Of a stretch of DNA of 64,000 nucleotides, positions 15,640 through 24,877 are shown piece after piece. The stretch is taken from NCBI RefSeq assembly GCF_001417735.1, contig NZ_BBUZ01000023.1:533570-597569 (forward strand), in the 5' to 3' direction. Every line of letters starts with the position of its first letter. The first letter of the stretch is position 1. The translations under genes were made by a program, and so were the position numbers. The notes under the pieces were generated by a model. That model saw only the letters and a program-made list of their open reading frames with translations. It made no database searches and was not told the origin of the DNA. Source of the DNA: Streptomyces sp. NBRC 110028 (lineage in GTDB: Bacteria; Actinomycetota; Actinomycetes; Streptomycetales; Streptomycetaceae).

Positions 15640-16794
15640 ATGGCTACCGACACTGTCCCGGCACCGAGCGAAGACGCGGTGCGCGCCGCGCTCGCCACGG
15701 TCAACGACCCGGAGATCCACAAGCCGATCACCGACCTCGGCATGGTCAAATCCGTCGAGATCGCGTCGGACGGCACGGTCGCGGTGGTGGTGTACCTCAC
15801 GGTCTCCGGCTGTCCGATGCGGGAGACGATCACCAGCCGGGTACGGGAGGCGGTCGACCAGGTCGCCGGGGTGACCGGGGTCACCGTCGAGCTGGACGTC
15901 ATGAGCGACGAGCAGCGGCGCGAGCTGGCCGCCTCGCTGCGCGGCGGTCAGGCCGAGCGCGAGGTGCCCTTCGCCCAGCCCGGCTCGCTGACCCGGGTGT
16001 ACGCGGTGGCCTCCGGCAAAGGCGGCGTCGGCAAGTCGTCGGTGACGGTCAACCTGGCCGCCGCGATGGCCGACGACGGGCTCAAGGTCGGCGTCGTGGA
16101 CGCCGACATCTACGGCCACTCGGTGCCGCGCATGCTGGGCGCCGACGGGCGGCCGACCCAGGTCGAGGACATGATCATGCCGCCGTCGGCGAACGGCGTG
16201 AAGGTGATCTCGATCGGGATGTTCACCCCGGGCAACGCCCCGGTGGTGTGGCGCGGGCCCATGCTGCACCGCGCCCTCCAGCAGTTCCTGGCCGACGTCT
16301 ACTGGGGCGACCTCGACGTCCTGCTGCTGGACCTCCCGCCGGGCACCGGCGACATCGCGATCTCCGTCGCCCAGCTGGTGCCGGGCGCCGAGATCCTGGT
16401 GGTGACCACGCCGCAGCAGGCCGCCGCCGAGGTGGCCGAGCGGGCGGGCTCGATCGCCGTCCAGACCCATCAGAAGATCGTCGGCGTGGTGGAGAACATG
16501 TCCGGGCTGCCCTGCCCGCACTGCGACGAGATGGTCGACGTCTTCGGCACCGGCGGCGGGCAGAGGGTCGCCGAGGGGCTGTCCCGGACCACCGGGACGA
16601 CGGTGCCGGTGCTGGGCTCCATCCCGATCGACGTACGGCTGCGCGAGGGCGGCGACGAGGGCAAGCCGGTCGTGCTGTCCGACCCCGACTCCCCCGCGGG
16701 CAGCGCGCTGCGGTCGATCGCCGGCAAGATCGGCGGACGGCAGCGGGGCCTGGCGGGCATGTCGCTGGGCGTCACACCGCGCAACAAGTTCTGA
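15640..16794 (+). CDS. mrp: Mrp/ApbC/NBP35 family Fe-S cluster carrier ATPase
   Basis: 384 residues. The N-terminal 90 residues are a MIP18/DUF59 domain (NDPEIHKPITDLGMVK, SGCPM). The deviant Walker A GKGGVGKSS is at about 126-134, VDADIYGHSVPRMLG follows, and the Fe-S bridging CPHC motif is in the LPCPHCDEMVDVFG segment. Mrp proteins carry 4Fe-4S clusters between monomers and deliver them to target enzymes. Leaderless start (TACCAT box). A perfect palindrome closes the gene. Mrp also lies near mgtE and tatB in M. tuberculosis (Rv1229c region). Confidence 0.93.
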   Translation: MATDTVPAPSEDAVRAALATVNDPEIHKPITDLGMVKSVEIASDGTVAVVVYLTVSGCPMRETITSRVREAVDQVAGVTGVTVELDVMSDEQRRELAASLRGGQAEREVPFAQPGSLTRVYAVASGKGGVGKSSVTVNLAAAMADDGLKVGVVDADIYGHSVPRMLGADGRPTQVEDMIMPPSANGVKVISIGMFTPGNAPVVWRGPMLHRALQQFLADVYWGDLDVLLLDLPPGTGDIAISVAQLVPGAEILVVTTPQQAAAEVAERAGSIAVQTHQKIVGVVENMSGLPCPHCDEMVDVFGTGGGQRVAEGLSRTTGTTVPVLGSIPIDVRLREGGDEGKPVVLSDPDSPAGSALRSIAGKIGGRQRGLAGMSLGVTPRNKF

Positions 16795-16805
16795 GGCGGA
16801 TGCGG

Positions 16806-16833
16806 CAGGGGCGGCCCCGCGGGGCCGCCCCTG
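16806..16833. terminator. bidirectional hairpin terminator
   Basis: 28-base perfect palindrome (14-bp arms, no loop bases outside the arms) between the convergent mrp and the hypothetical gene at 16842. Confidence 0.8.
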
Positions 16834-16841
16834 TGCCATGT

Positions 16842-17501
16842 CTACGCGTCGTAGCCGGCGATGTCCTTGATCACCGAGAAGCCCAGGCCGTAGGCGCTCA
16901 TCCCGCGCCCGTACGCCCCGATGTGCACGCTCTCGCCCGCCGACCCGGCCAGCACCCAGCCGTACTCGGACTCGCGGTAGTGGAAGTCGGTCGGCACGCC
17001 GTCCACCGGCAGCGACAGCTGGGACCACTCCTCGCCGTCGAGGACGTCCGCCAGATCCCAGGCGATCGCGGTCTGCTGGTCCAGCCAGTCCTGGCGCAGC
17101 CCCCGCTCCATGCGGGTCGGCCAGGTGCATGACAGCAGGCCCGAGCCCGCCAGCCAGGCGGCCGAGGAGACCGAGGTGGCCTCCAGCTTGCCCGTGCCGT
17201 CCGCGCTGTCCCGTACGGGGCGGCCGCCGACCGTCACCACCACCGTGAAGCGCTGCTGGTCCATATCGGTCTCGACACGCAGCGACGGCTCCTCGCCGTG
17301 CCCGGTCGAGCCGTACTCCACCCGGCCGTCGGCGGCCGCACCCACCTGCATGAGCCAGCGCGGCCCGGTGAACGCCTCGTCAAGGCCGTACCAGGGGAAG
17401 GCGGCCATCAGATAGCCGTCGACGCTCCGCCGAGCCTCAGCGGGCATCCCCTGTACCGAACCGTCCACCCCATGCACCCCTAGCCGACTCGTCGTGCCCA
17501 T
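16842..17501 (-). CDS. hypothetical protein (219 aa), actinobacterial
   Basis: 219 residues from ATG 17501, ten bases after GGAGG. Rich in Trp and aromatic residues, with no signal peptide or membrane helix. Segments such as YLMAAFPWYGLDEAF and GESVHIGAYGRGMSAYGLGF suggest a compact beta-rich fold. No catalytic motif is recognised. It stands between mrp and tatB, on the same strand as tatB but 118 bases downstream. Confidence 0.75.
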   Translation of the reverse strand: MGTTSRLGVHGVDGSVQGMPAEARRSVDGYLMAAFPWYGLDEAFTGPRWLMQVGAAADGRVEYGSTGHGEEPSLRVETDMDQQRFTVVVTVGGRPVRDSADGTGKLEATSVSSAAWLAGSGLLSCTWPTRMERGLRQDWLDQQTAIAWDLADVLDGEEWSQLSLPVDGVPTDFHYRESEYGWVLAGSAGESVHIGAYGRGMSAYGLGFSVIKDIAGYDA

Positions 17502-17619
17502 GTGCGCGGAGCCTCCTCGTTGCCCTTCGTCGTGGGCGGCCCGCCCCCCTTCGGGCGACCTCACCCCGGACAAAGGGAGGATAGCCATACGGGTCAACCA
17601 GCCCGGGCATAAGGGGGGA

Positions 17620-18090
17620 TCAAGTGGCGTCGGAGTCGAAAGGCGGGCGGTCCTCACGGGGCTGGTCATCGCGCTTGCGCAGCAGGTCAGGGGTGCCGGA
17701 GTCGCCCTTGGACAGGGACGGCGGGGTGGTGCCGGAGCCCCCTGAAGAGCCGTGTGCGACGTCACTCTCCCGGCCGTTCACGGAGTCGGCGACCTCGGCC
17801 ATCTCCTTGCGGAGGTCGAAGCCGGACCTGATCTCCTTGAGGCCCAGCTCGTCGTTGTCGAGGACGTGCTTGCGCACGAACGTCTTGGGGTTCAGGTCCT
17901 CGAACTCGAAGTCCTTGAACTCGGGCCCCAGCTCGGAGCGGATGTCCTCCTTGGCGCTGTCGGAGAACTCCCGGACCTTGCGGATGAACTGCGACACGTC
18001 CCGGATGACCTTCGGAAGCTTTTCCGGGCCGAAGATGAGCACCGCAAGGACAACGAGCGCGACAAGCTCGAGAGGTCCTATGTCCAACAC
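17620..18090 (-). CDS. tatB: Sec-independent protein translocase TatB
   Basis: 156 residues from GTG 18090, seven bases after AGGAG. The N-terminal membrane helix with the TatA/B signature (LDIGPLELVALVVLAVLIFGPEKLPKVI), then the amphipathic helix and a long charged tail, make this TatB rather than TatA. With TatC it forms the receptor for twin-arginine signal peptides. It stands after htrA, the order of the sigE locus in M. tuberculosis (htrA-tatB), but here the two genes are separated by 462 bases that carry two inserted elements. Confidence 0.93.
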   Translation of the reverse strand: MLDIGPLELVALVVLAVLIFGPEKLPKVIRDVSQFIRKVREFSDSAKEDIRSELGPEFKDFEFEDLNPKTFVRKHVLDNDELGLKEIRSGFDLRKEMAEVADSVNGRESDVAHGSSGGSGTTPPSLSKGDSGTPDLLRKRDDQPREDRPPFDSDAT

Positions 18091-18227
18091 CCTGCAGCTC
18101 CTAGAAGACGTCCGAAACCCTTGAGTGGGCCACTCGACACCGTACCTGTCGGCGGGCCCGGCGCGGGAGACGCCCGGGCCAACATCGGGCGTCGGGGCGG
18201 GCCTGCCCTCCCCTCAGGATTGGCCAG

Positions 18228-18389
18228 GTCCTGTCCGGCGGATCTTCGTGGATCAGCCCGCGGCGTCTGGGGTGGCGCATCGCGAGGCGGAAGGTCGCCC
18301 TCGTACCAGGTCGTACCCGGGCGATCCCGACAACGCGGCGAGGTGCCGCGCCAGGCCTCGCGGGCCCGCGAAGATCCGCCGGACAGGGC
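18228..18389. mobile_element. MITE-like element 1 (162 bp)
   Basis: Terminal inverted repeats of about 21 bp: the left end begins GTCCTGTCCGGCGGATC and the right end is its complement with one mismatch. Flanks are CCAG (18224-18227) and CTAG (18390-18393), a possible degenerate CTAG target duplication. There is no transposase frame inside. The termini resemble those of Streptomyces IS5-family elements as I remember them. It directly adjoins element 2. Confidence 0.7.
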
Positions 18390-18393
18390 CTAG

Positions 18394-18552
18394 TGCCGCG
18401 TCAGCCAAGGTTCACCCCGCTCGCCGCCCTGGCACGGCCATCTGCGGCGTTGCCGAATCGACCGAGTAGGCCCACTACGAGGCCGATCCGGCGCCTTGCA
18501 TCTGACCGCACCAGGACGCCTCGCTACCGGGCAAACCTTGGCTGACGCGGCA
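18394..18552. mobile_element. MITE-like element 2 (159 bp)
   Basis: Perfect 19-bp terminal inverted repeats (left end begins TGCCGCGTCAGCCAAGG; right end 18534-18552), flanked on both sides by CTAG (18390-18393 and 18553-18556), giving 23 matching bases when the flanks are counted. No coding content. CTAG duplications are typical of the IS427 group of the IS5 family. The right CTAG supplies the TAG stop codon of htrA, so the insertion is exactly at the end of that gene. Confidence 0.8.
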
Positions 18553-20169
18553 CTAGCCCTCGCTGCTCGCCGAGCCCAGCGTCAGCCCCACGGTGCGCTC
18601 GTCGCCGTCCCGCTTGACGGTCAGCCGGAGCCGGTCGCCGGGACGGTGACTGCGGACCTTGACGATCAGCTCCTGGCCGCTGTGCACCCGGACGCCGTCC
18701 ACCTCGGTGATCACATCACCGGCCTTGATACCCGCCTTGTCGCCCGGGCCGTCCGGGGTGACCGGCGGGCCGTCGGCACCCTTGCCGTTCACCCGGGCGC
18801 CGTCGCCCGTGTACTCCATGTTGAGCGTGACGCCGATCACCGGGTGGGTGGCCTTGCCGGTGTTGATCAGCTCCTCGGCGACCCGCTTGCCCTGGTTGAT
18901 CGGGATCGCGAAGCCCAGGCCGATGGATCCGCCCTGACCGCCCAGCTCGGCGCCGTCGTCGGCGGCCCGGATGGCGCTGTTGATCCCGATGACCCGCGCC
19001 TTGCCGTCGACCAGCGGGCCGCCGGAGTTGCCCGGGTTGATCGGGGCGTCGGTCTGCAGCGCGTCGACATAGGAGATGTCGCTGCCGTCCTCCTTCTCGC
19101 CGCCCGCGGTGATCGGACGCTCCTTGGCGCTGATGATGCCGGAGGTGACCGTGCCCGCCAGGTCGAACGGGGCGCCGATCGCCACCACCGGGTCGCCGAC
19201 CCGGACGGAGTCGGAGTTGCCCAGCGCCAGCGGGCTGAGCCCGGAGACGCCCTCGACCCGGATGACCGCCAGGTCGTACCCGGCGTCCCGGCCGACCAGC
19301 TCGGCGCGGGCGGTCTGGCCGCCGTTGAAGGTCACCGATATGTCGCCGTCGGAACCGGCGGGCGCCACGACGTGGTTGTTGGTGAGGATGTGACCCCGCT
19401 TGTCGAGGACGAAGCCGGTGCCGGTGCCCTCCTCGGAACTGCCGCTGACATGGATGGTCACCACGCCCGGCAGCGCGCTGGAGGCGATGCCCGCGATGCT
19501 GTCCGGGTCCCGGGTGCCCTTCTCCAGCGGAGCCTGCGGAAGCTTCACGTCGACGCCCCCGGAGGCCCGGTCCCGCTCGACGTACGCGCCGATCCCGCCG
19601 CCCAGGCACCCCGCGATCAGCGCGATCAGCAGGACGGCGACGAACGCGCGGCTACGGGAGACCACCTTGCGCTCGGCGGGCGGCCGGGCCACGGTCCAGG
19701 GGTCGTAGCTCTGCCACTGGGCGGGAACCGGCGCGCCATGGCCCCCGGGCGGCAGCTGGGTGCCGTGCGCCGGGGTCACCATCCCTGGTTGCGGAACCCC
19801 TGGTTGCGGAACCCCGGGCTGCGGGACGGCGCCGGGCGGCAGGTTCGTACCGTGCGCCGGGGTCGTGCCCGGATGTTGTACGGGCGGGGCCGGGGCCCAG
19901 GGCCCGGGGCCGCCGTAGGGCGGGGTGCTGTACGGATCGGGCTCGTGCAGCGGCCGCCCGGCGCCCGCGCGGGCCGCGGCCGCCGCCTCGCGGGCGTCCC
20001 CGGCGGCGGGTGGCCGCTCGGCCGCCGGCTCCGCCACGGCCTCCGCCGCGGTCTCGGCCGACGGCTCCGTGCCGGTCTCCGCCGCCGCGTCCGGCTGCCG
20101 GTCGCCGGGTCGTGCGACCGGACGGCTCCACCACTTCGGCTTGGGCCCGGGGGCCTTCCGCTCGTCCAT
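18553..20169 (-). CDS. htrA: HtrA/DegP-type membrane-anchored serine protease with PDZ domain
   Basis: 538 residues. A long proline/alanine-rich cytosolic part (1-170) contains three PQPGV-type repeats. One membrane helix lies at about 175-196. The trypsin-like domain has His266 (TNNHVV), Asp299 (GYDLAV) and Ser382 (NPGNSGGP), and a C-terminal PDZ domain spans about 445-525. The protease domain faces outward and would degrade misfolded envelope proteins or cut the anti-sigma factor. It lies downstream of the ECF sigma/anti-sigma pair on the same strand, as in the M. tuberculosis sigE-rseA-htrA locus. Its stop codon is inside the CTAG flank of a MITE. Confidence 0.93.
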   Translation of the reverse strand: MDERKAPGPKPKWWSRPVARPGDRQPDAAAETGTEPSAETAAEAVAEPAAERPPAAGDAREAAAAARAGAGRPLHEPDPYSTPPYGGPGPWAPAPPVQHPGTTPAHGTNLPPGAVPQPGVPQPGVPQPGMVTPAHGTQLPPGGHGAPVPAQWQSYDPWTVARPPAERKVVSRSRAFVAVLLIALIAGCLGGGIGAYVERDRASGGVDVKLPQAPLEKGTRDPDSIAGIASSALPGVVTIHVSGSSEEGTGTGFVLDKRGHILTNNHVVAPAGSDGDISVTFNGGQTARAELVGRDAGYDLAVIRVEGVSGLSPLALGNSDSVRVGDPVVAIGAPFDLAGTVTSGIISAKERPITAGGEKEDGSDISYVDALQTDAPINPGNSGGPLVDGKARVIGINSAIRAADDGAELGGQGGSIGLGFAIPINQGKRVAEELINTGKATHPVIGVTLNMEYTGDGARVNGKGADGPPVTPDGPGDKAGIKAGDVITEVDGVRVHSGQELIVKVRSHRPGDRLRLTVKRDGDERTVGLTLGSASSEG

Positions 20170-20395
20170 GATCTCCCCAAGTTCCCGCAAGCGGACGCCT
20201 ACCGCGCCGCCCGGGTCGTACGTCACCGCGACTCTTCGGCTCGCCCACGGCCACCGTCGGGGGTGCCCCCGACAGGGCAGGGCTGCCCGGAAGCGATTCA
20301 ATCAGTCCACCCGGGCCCGCGTGCGCGGAACGAGCGGAACGACCGGACGTATGAGCGATTTGGCGCAGAATCCCCGGATCGCCGGGACGGCACAC

Positions 20396-21307
20396 CTAGG
20401 GCGGGGGCGTGCCGAACCCGAGGTAGGGGGTGCTCGACGCCGGCTGGGTCGGGCCCTCCAGCTGGGTCGGCGCGGGCGCCGCCGGTGTGGAGGTCGGGGT
20501 CCGCAGCAGGTCCCTGACCGACAGGGCCGGCTGTATCAGCGGGTTCACCGCGGCGCCGGAGGGCCGGCTCAGCAGCGGGTGGCTCGGGGTCGCGCTCGGG
20601 GAGGGAAGCCCGGCGGGCCGGGTCTCGGTGGTGGCCAGCAGCCCCACCTCGCCGCCGGTCCGCTCACGGGTGCCGGTGCCGACGGTGTCGGCACGGACCG
20701 GGGTGACCGTGGTGTCCGAGCCGTCCGTCCGGGGGCCGGGGTCGACCGCCGCCTCCAGCGGCAGGGTGGCGCCGAGCGCGAAGGCGGCCAGGGACACGGC
20801 GCCCGCGGCCGCGAAGGCGAAGCGGCGGCGCGGCCCGGGGCGCTCGACCTCATGGATCCGGAAGCCACGCTCCCGGTGCGCCGAGATGGCGGCGACCGGG
20901 TCCACCGGCGCCACCGCGGGCAGATACGCGAACGTCTGCTCCCGTCTGCGCTCCGATGCCCGCACGTCCGGGGCGTCCTCCCGTACGCTCCGCGCGCCGC
21001 CGCGCAGGCCGAGGACGCCCGGGTCCGCGAAGGGGGAACCGCTTCCCGGGCCGTCGTCCTCACCGCCGATGGCCGGGAGGCCCTGCAGACGGGCCAGGAA
21101 GCCTTCGGACGGCGCCGGGGGCGCCGTCTCGGCGAACACGCTCTTCAGCCGCCGCTGCGCGTCGGCCTCCGCCTTGCACTTACAGCACGTCGCCAGGTGT
21201 GCGAGCACGCGCTCACGCGCGTCATGCCCGAGTTCGCCGTCGACCAGAGCCGCAAGGCGGTCGCCGAGATGCTGCTCGGCGGGGGACGGACCGCCTGATC
21301 GGGTCAC
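20396..21307 (-). CDS. membrane-anchored zinc anti-sigma factor (RseA-like)
   Basis: 303 residues from GTG 21307. The start overlaps the sigma factor's stop codon in GTGA, so translation is coupled. The N-terminal anti-sigma domain has the ZAS motif H37-x3-C41-x2-C44 (HLATCCKC). One membrane helix is at about 163-183, followed by a 120-residue Pro/Thr-rich outer part. Family knowledge says such a protein binds the sigma factor until stress or proteolysis releases it. Its homologue next to SigE in M. tuberculosis is RseA. The Streptomyces protein differs in its long proline-rich extracellular tail. Confidence 0.88.
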   Translation of the reverse strand: MTRSGGPSPAEQHLGDRLAALVDGELGHDARERVLAHLATCCKCKAEADAQRRLKSVFAETAPPAPSEGFLARLQGLPAIGGEDDGPGSGSPFADPGVLGLRGGARSVREDAPDVRASERRREQTFAYLPAVAPVDPVAAISAHRERGFRIHEVERPGPRRRFAFAAAGAVSLAAFALGATLPLEAAVDPGPRTDGSDTTVTPVRADTVGTGTRERTGGEVGLLATTETRPAGLPSPSATPSHPLLSRPSGAAVNPLIQPALSVRDLLRTPTSTPAAPAPTQLEGPTQPASSTPYLGFGTPPP

Positions 21308-22107
21308 GCGATCCCGACCTCCCCGCTCAGCCGCGGTCCGGAGACCCGCGGCGCCACCGCGGCGACCTCGCGCTGCTGCTCGGCGCGCGCCCCCGCCGGG
21401 GCGCGGTGCTGCAGCGCCTTGCGCAGATGCGAGCGGCCACGGTGGATCCGGCTGCGCACGGTGCCCAGCTTGACGCCGAGCGTCGCGGCGATCTCCTCGT
21501 ACGACAGGCCCTCGATGTCGCAGAGCACGACGGCCGCGCGGAACTCCGGGGCGAGGGTGTCCAGCGCCTGCTGCACATCGGCGTCGAAGTGGGTGTCGTT
21601 GAAGTGCTGCTGGGGGGAGGGCTCACGGCTGGGGAGCCGCTCGGCCGCGTCCTCGGCCAGGGCGTCGAAGCGGATGCGCTGACGACGGCGGACCATGTCG
21701 AGGAAGAGATTGGTGGTGATGCGGTGCAGCCAGCCCTCGAACGTGCCGGGGGTGTACGTCGACAGCGAGCGGAAGACGCGGACGAACACCTCCTGGGTGA
21801 GGTCCTCGGCGTCGTGCTGGTTACCGGTGAGCCGATAGGCGAGGCGGTAGACCCGTGCGCTGTGCGTGCTGACGATCTCCTCCCAGGTGGGAGGCGTCCA
21901 CGCCGGAGCATCCCCCTCCGCACCGAACGACGCGGTGGTGGCAAAGGTCGCGGTGGTGGAGTCGGCGGAACGGGAACGGTCAGCGGTGTCGGTCACGGAT
22001 CTCGGCTCGCCCGCTGACCTGCGAAAGCGCCTCAGCACTCGCCGGTCACCGGTCGCAGCCGCACCTCCCCTGTCGGCTCTGGTGGTGTCCAGTAGAGCCC
22101 CTACCAT
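21304..22107 (-). CDS. ECF RNA polymerase sigma factor, SigE (M. tuberculosis) type
   Basis: 267 residues from ATG 22107, preceded by GAGG at five bases. ATGs further upstream in the same frame are less likely. Region sigma-2 is at about 76-145 ([17 protein letters not shown]) and sigma-4 at 174-232 ([20 protein letters not shown]). The N-terminal 70 residues are a non-conserved extension. It is followed by its anti-sigma factor and HtrA, so an envelope-stress regulon is the natural assignment. Despite the position, it is not the same gene as the S. coelicolor gene named sigE (CseABC system), hence no symbol. Promoter DNA upstream is AT-rich (22133-22150). Confidence 0.9.
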   Translation of the reverse strand: MVGALLDTTRADRGGAAATGDRRVLRRFRRSAGEPRSVTDTADRSRSADSTTATFATTASFGAEGDAPAWTPPTWEEIVSTHSARVYRLAYRLTGNQHDAEDLTQEVFVRVFRSLSTYTPGTFEGWLHRITTNLFLDMVRRRQRIRFDALAEDAAERLPSREPSPQQHFNDTHFDADVQQALDTLAPEFRAAVVLCDIEGLSYEEIAATLGVKLGTVRSRIHRGRSHLRKALQHRAPAGARAEQQREVAAVAPRVSGPRLSGEVGIA

Positions 22108-22238
22108 ATCCACCTCGCCCGTTAGCTGCGGATAAGTATTTTTGACCTGCATTTGGTCGTGATCCATACGGTCCCCCCTCCCCTCCATAACGCCCGGTCC
22201 CATCTGCGGGTTCCCGTGCGCAGCGGATACAGTCACCG

Positions 22239-22907
22239 TTGCGCCAACTACGGGGACAGGAGAGGGTCATTACCGGCAACCGGCAGACGAGCTGGGCGTT
22301 CGCCGACGCGTTCGTCGCCGAGGACGAAGCCCTTCACTGGGCCCGTGACCGGGCCCGGGAGGCAGGGCTGCGCTCGGTGTCCGCGGGCACCGGCGCCGCG
22401 CTGCGCCTGCTCGCCGCCGCCGCGGATGCCAAGGCCGTCGCCGAGATCGGCACCGGGACCGGCGTCTCCGGCATCCATCTGCTGCACGGCATGCGCCCCG
22501 ACGGCGTGCTGACCACCGTGGACACCGAACCCGAGATGCAGCAGTTCGCCCGGCAGGCCTTCCGGGCCGCCGGTTTCGCCGGGAACCGGGCGCGCTTCAT
22601 CCCCGGCCGCGCCCTGGACGTCCTCCCCCGGCTCGCCGACGGCGGCTACGACCTGGTGTTCTGCGACGGCGACCGGCTGGAGTGCCTGGACTACCTGGAG
22701 GAGGCGCTGCGGCTGCTGCGCCCGGGCGGCCTGGTCTGCTTCGAGGGGGTCTTCGCCAATGGGCGGACCGTGGACTCCGCCGCCCAGCCCGCCGAGGTGC
22801 TGCGGCTTCGGGAGCTGCTGCGCACCGTACGCGAGTCCACCGTGCTGCAGTCCTCGCTGCTGCCGGTCGGGGACGGCCTGCTCTGCGCCGTCAATCGCGG
22901 CGGCTGA
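22239..22907 (+). CDS. class I SAM-dependent O-methyltransferase
   Basis: 222 residues from TTG 22239. The Rossmann core shows motif [12 protein letters not shown], an acidic residue ending strand 2 (TTVDTEPE) and the metal-binding FCDGD, as in catechol O-methyltransferase-like enzymes (Methyltransf_3). It stands divergently from the ECF sigma gene, exactly as Rv1220c stands to sigE in M. tuberculosis. The substrate is unknown. The start codon is uncertain: TACAGT at 22228-22233 is five bases before the TTG, so it may be leaderless; GGAGAGG at 22259-22265 is too close to the alternative ATT at 22269. Confidence 0.85.
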   Translation: MRQLRGQERVITGNRQTSWAFADAFVAEDEALHWARDRAREAGLRSVSAGTGAALRLLAAAADAKAVAEIGTGTGVSGIHLLHGMRPDGVLTTVDTEPEMQQFARQAFRAAGFAGNRARFIPGRALDVLPRLADGGYDLVFCDGDRLECLDYLEEALRLLRPGGLVCFEGVFANGRTVDSAAQPAEVLRLRELLRTVRESTVLQSSLLPVGDGLLCAVNRGG

Positions 22908-22972
22908 GACCGGCCGGCTCTTCCCCGCCGCACCGGCCCTCCCCCGCGACACAAGACTGCCCGCGCACAGCA

Positions 22973-23013
22973 CCGCCCCGGCGTCCGGTACCTCGTACCG
23001 GACGCCGGGGCGG
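22973..23013. terminator. bidirectional hairpin terminator
   Basis: Perfect 19-bp stem (22973-22991 with 22995-23013) and a three-base loop, between the convergent methyltransferase and DUF3117 genes. Confidence 0.85.
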
Positions 23014-23040
23014 AACTCGGGTGATGGTGGGGCCGGTGGC

Positions 23041-23208
23041 TCAGCCGACAACCTTCTTCAGCGCGTCGCCGAGCGCGTCGGCCTCATCGGGTGTCAGCTC
23101 CACGACGAGCCGACCGCCGCCTTCGAGCGGAACGCGCATGACGATGCCCCGCCCCTCCTTGGTCACCTCGAGCGGGCCGTCGCCCGTCCGCGGCTTCATG
23201 GCCGCCAT
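23041..23208 (-). CDS. DUF3117 family small protein
   Basis: 55 residues from ATG 23208, after AGGGG. The sequence MAAMKPRTGDGPLEVTKEGRG and the end DEADALGDALKKVVG match the DUF3117 family (Rv1211 in M. tuberculosis). No function known to me. It is divergent from the crotonase gene. Confidence 0.88.
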   Translation of the reverse strand: MAAMKPRTGDGPLEVTKEGRGIVMRVPLEGGGRLVVELTPDEADALGDALKKVVG

Positions 23209-23433
23209 GCTCGTTCCCCTTCCTGAAACCAGCTCATCGCAGCCGACAACCCAGGCGTCACCGGCATCGAACACGTTGCTTCTCTGTCATTATCCCGCAT
23301 GCCATGACCCGATGACCAACATCGGTCGGCAACCCCCGCGTGGAGCGGTCCCCCAAAACCACTCAATTCGGGGAGGCGATCGCGATAGCGTACGCCCGCC
23401 GCCACCGAACATCTGCCCACGGGAGGGCCGCCC

Positions 23434-24252
23434 ATGACCGACACCGTGCTCTACGAGCAGGCCGACGGGCTCGCGACGATCACCCTGAATCGTCCCGACG
23501 CCATGAACGCGCTCAACATCGACACCAAGGTGGCGCTGCGCGACGCGCTGCTGCAGGCCGCCGAGGATCCGGCGGTGCGGGCCGTCCTGCTCACCGGCAC
23601 CGGGCGCGCGTTCTGCGTCGGGCAGGACCTCAAGGAGCACATCGGGCTGCTGGCCGCCGACCGCGAGGCGCAGACCCGGGGGGACCGGTCCGAGGGCTCG
23701 ACGATGAGCACCGTCTCGCTGCACTACAACCCGATCGTGACCGCGATCGCCGGGATGCCGAAGCCGGTGGTCGCGGCGGTGAACGGGGTCGCGGCCGGGG
23801 CCGGGGCGGGATTCGCCTTCGCCGCCGATTACCGGATCGTGGCCGACACCGCCTCGTTCAACACCTCGTTCGCCGGCGTCGCGCTGACCGCCGACTCCGG
23901 CGTCTCGTGGACCCTGCAGCGCCTGATCGGCCATGGCCGGGCCGCCGACCTGCTGCTCTTCCCGCGCGGCGTCAGCGCGGCGGAGGCGCTGGAGCTGGGC
24001 ATCGCCAACCGGGTCGTCCCCGCCGCCGACCTGCCCGCCGAGGCGGCGGCGATCGCCCGGCGGCTGGCCGAGGGCCCGACCGCCGCCTACGCGGCGATCA
24101 AGGAATCGCTCTCCTACGCGGCCGGGCACGGCCTCACCGACTCCCTGACCAAGGAGGACGAGCTGCAGCGCCGGGCGGGCTCCTCGGAGGACCACCGCAT
24201 CGCGGTGGACGCCTTCGTCGAGAAGCGGCAGCTGCGGTTCACAGGCCGCTGA
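23434..24252 (+). CDS. enoyl-CoA hydratase/isomerase family protein, PaaG-like
   Basis: 272 residues from ATG 23434, six bases after GGGAGG. Crotonase fold with the two oxyanion segments (GTGRAFCVGQDL and NGVAAGAGAGFAFAADYRI). In the position of the second catalytic Glu the sequence reads VALTADSGVSW, and the DSG is like PaaG-type isomerases rather than classical hydratases with two Glu residues. So an isomerase or hydrolase acting on an acyl-CoA is more likely than hydration. No paa or fad genes are adjacent. Its last 14 coding bases overlap the convergent tagA gene. Confidence 0.88.
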   Translation: MTDTVLYEQADGLATITLNRPDAMNALNIDTKVALRDALLQAAEDPAVRAVLLTGTGRAFCVGQDLKEHIGLLAADREAQTRGDRSEGSTMSTVSLHYNPIVTAIAGMPKPVVAAVNGVAAGAGAGFAFAADYRIVADTASFNTSFAGVALTADSGVSWTLQRLIGHGRAADLLLFPRGVSAAEALELGIANRVVPAADLPAEAAAIARRLAEGPTAAYAAIKESLSYAAGHGLTDSLTKEDELQRRAGSSEDHRIAVDAFVEKRQLRFTGR

Positions 24253-24877
24253 CCTGAGGCGACGCCCCGGATCCTGACGGCCGGACGAGGTCGCGGACAT
24301 GGCAGTCGGCCAGGTGGTCGTTGACCAGGCCGCAGGCCTGCATCAGGGCGTAGGCCGTGGTGGGGCCGACGAAGCGGAAGCCGCGCTTCTTCAGCTCTCG
24401 GCTGAGCGCCGTGGACTCCGGGGTGATCGCCGGGACGTCGGCGAAGGTGCGCGGGACCGGGCGGGTGGCCGGGTCGGGGGCGTAGGACCAGATCAGCTCC
24501 TCCAGCTCGCCCTCCGCCAGCTCCGCCGCCGCCCGCGCGTTGCCGATCGTGGCCGTGATCTTGGCCCGGTTACGGATGATGCCGGGGTCGGCGAGCAGCC
24601 GCTGCTCGTCGGCCTCGGTGAACTCCGCGACCGCCTTGATCCGGAAGTCGGCGAAGGCGGCCCGGAACCCCTCCCGGCGGCGCAGGATCGTCAGCCAGGA
24701 CAGCCCGGACTGGAACGCCTCCAGGCAGATCCGCTCGTACAGCGCGTCGTCGCCGCGGACCGCACGGCCCCACTCCGTGTCGTGGTAGACCCGGTAGTCC
24801 GCCATGGACTCGGCCTCCAGCCCCCACGGGCAGCGCGCCAGGCCGTCCGCTCCGACGACCGCCCCCTGACCGCTCAC
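24239..24877 (-). CDS. tag: DNA-3-methyladenine glycosylase I (TagA)
   Basis: 212 residues from GTG 24877, six bases after GGGGAG; the start overlaps the DivIVA-like stop (GTGA). Family signatures: RCPWG near the start (zinc Cys), YRVYHDTEWGR, the active-site segment FQSGLSWLTILRRREGFR, and a C-terminal HLADCHVR with Cys and His of the zinc site. The enzyme removes N3-methyladenine from alkylated DNA to start base excision repair. Neighbouring DUF3117, DivIVA-like and FolP genes match the Rv1207-Rv1211 order. Confidence 0.93.
   Translation of the reverse strand: MSGQGAVVGADGLARCPWGLEAESMADYRVYHDTEWGRAVRGDDALYERICLEAFQSGLSWLTILRRREGFRAAFADFRIKAVAEFTEADEQRLLADPGIIRNRAKITATIGNARAAAELAEGELEELIWSYAPDPATRPVPRTFADVPAITPESTALSRELKKRGFRFVGPTTAYALMQACGLVNDHLADCHVRDLVRPSGSGASPQVSGL

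Noticed and set aside
18125..18469. Open frames inside the MITE region
   Set aside because: No codon bias, no ribosome-binding site; they arise from the inverted-repeat DNA.
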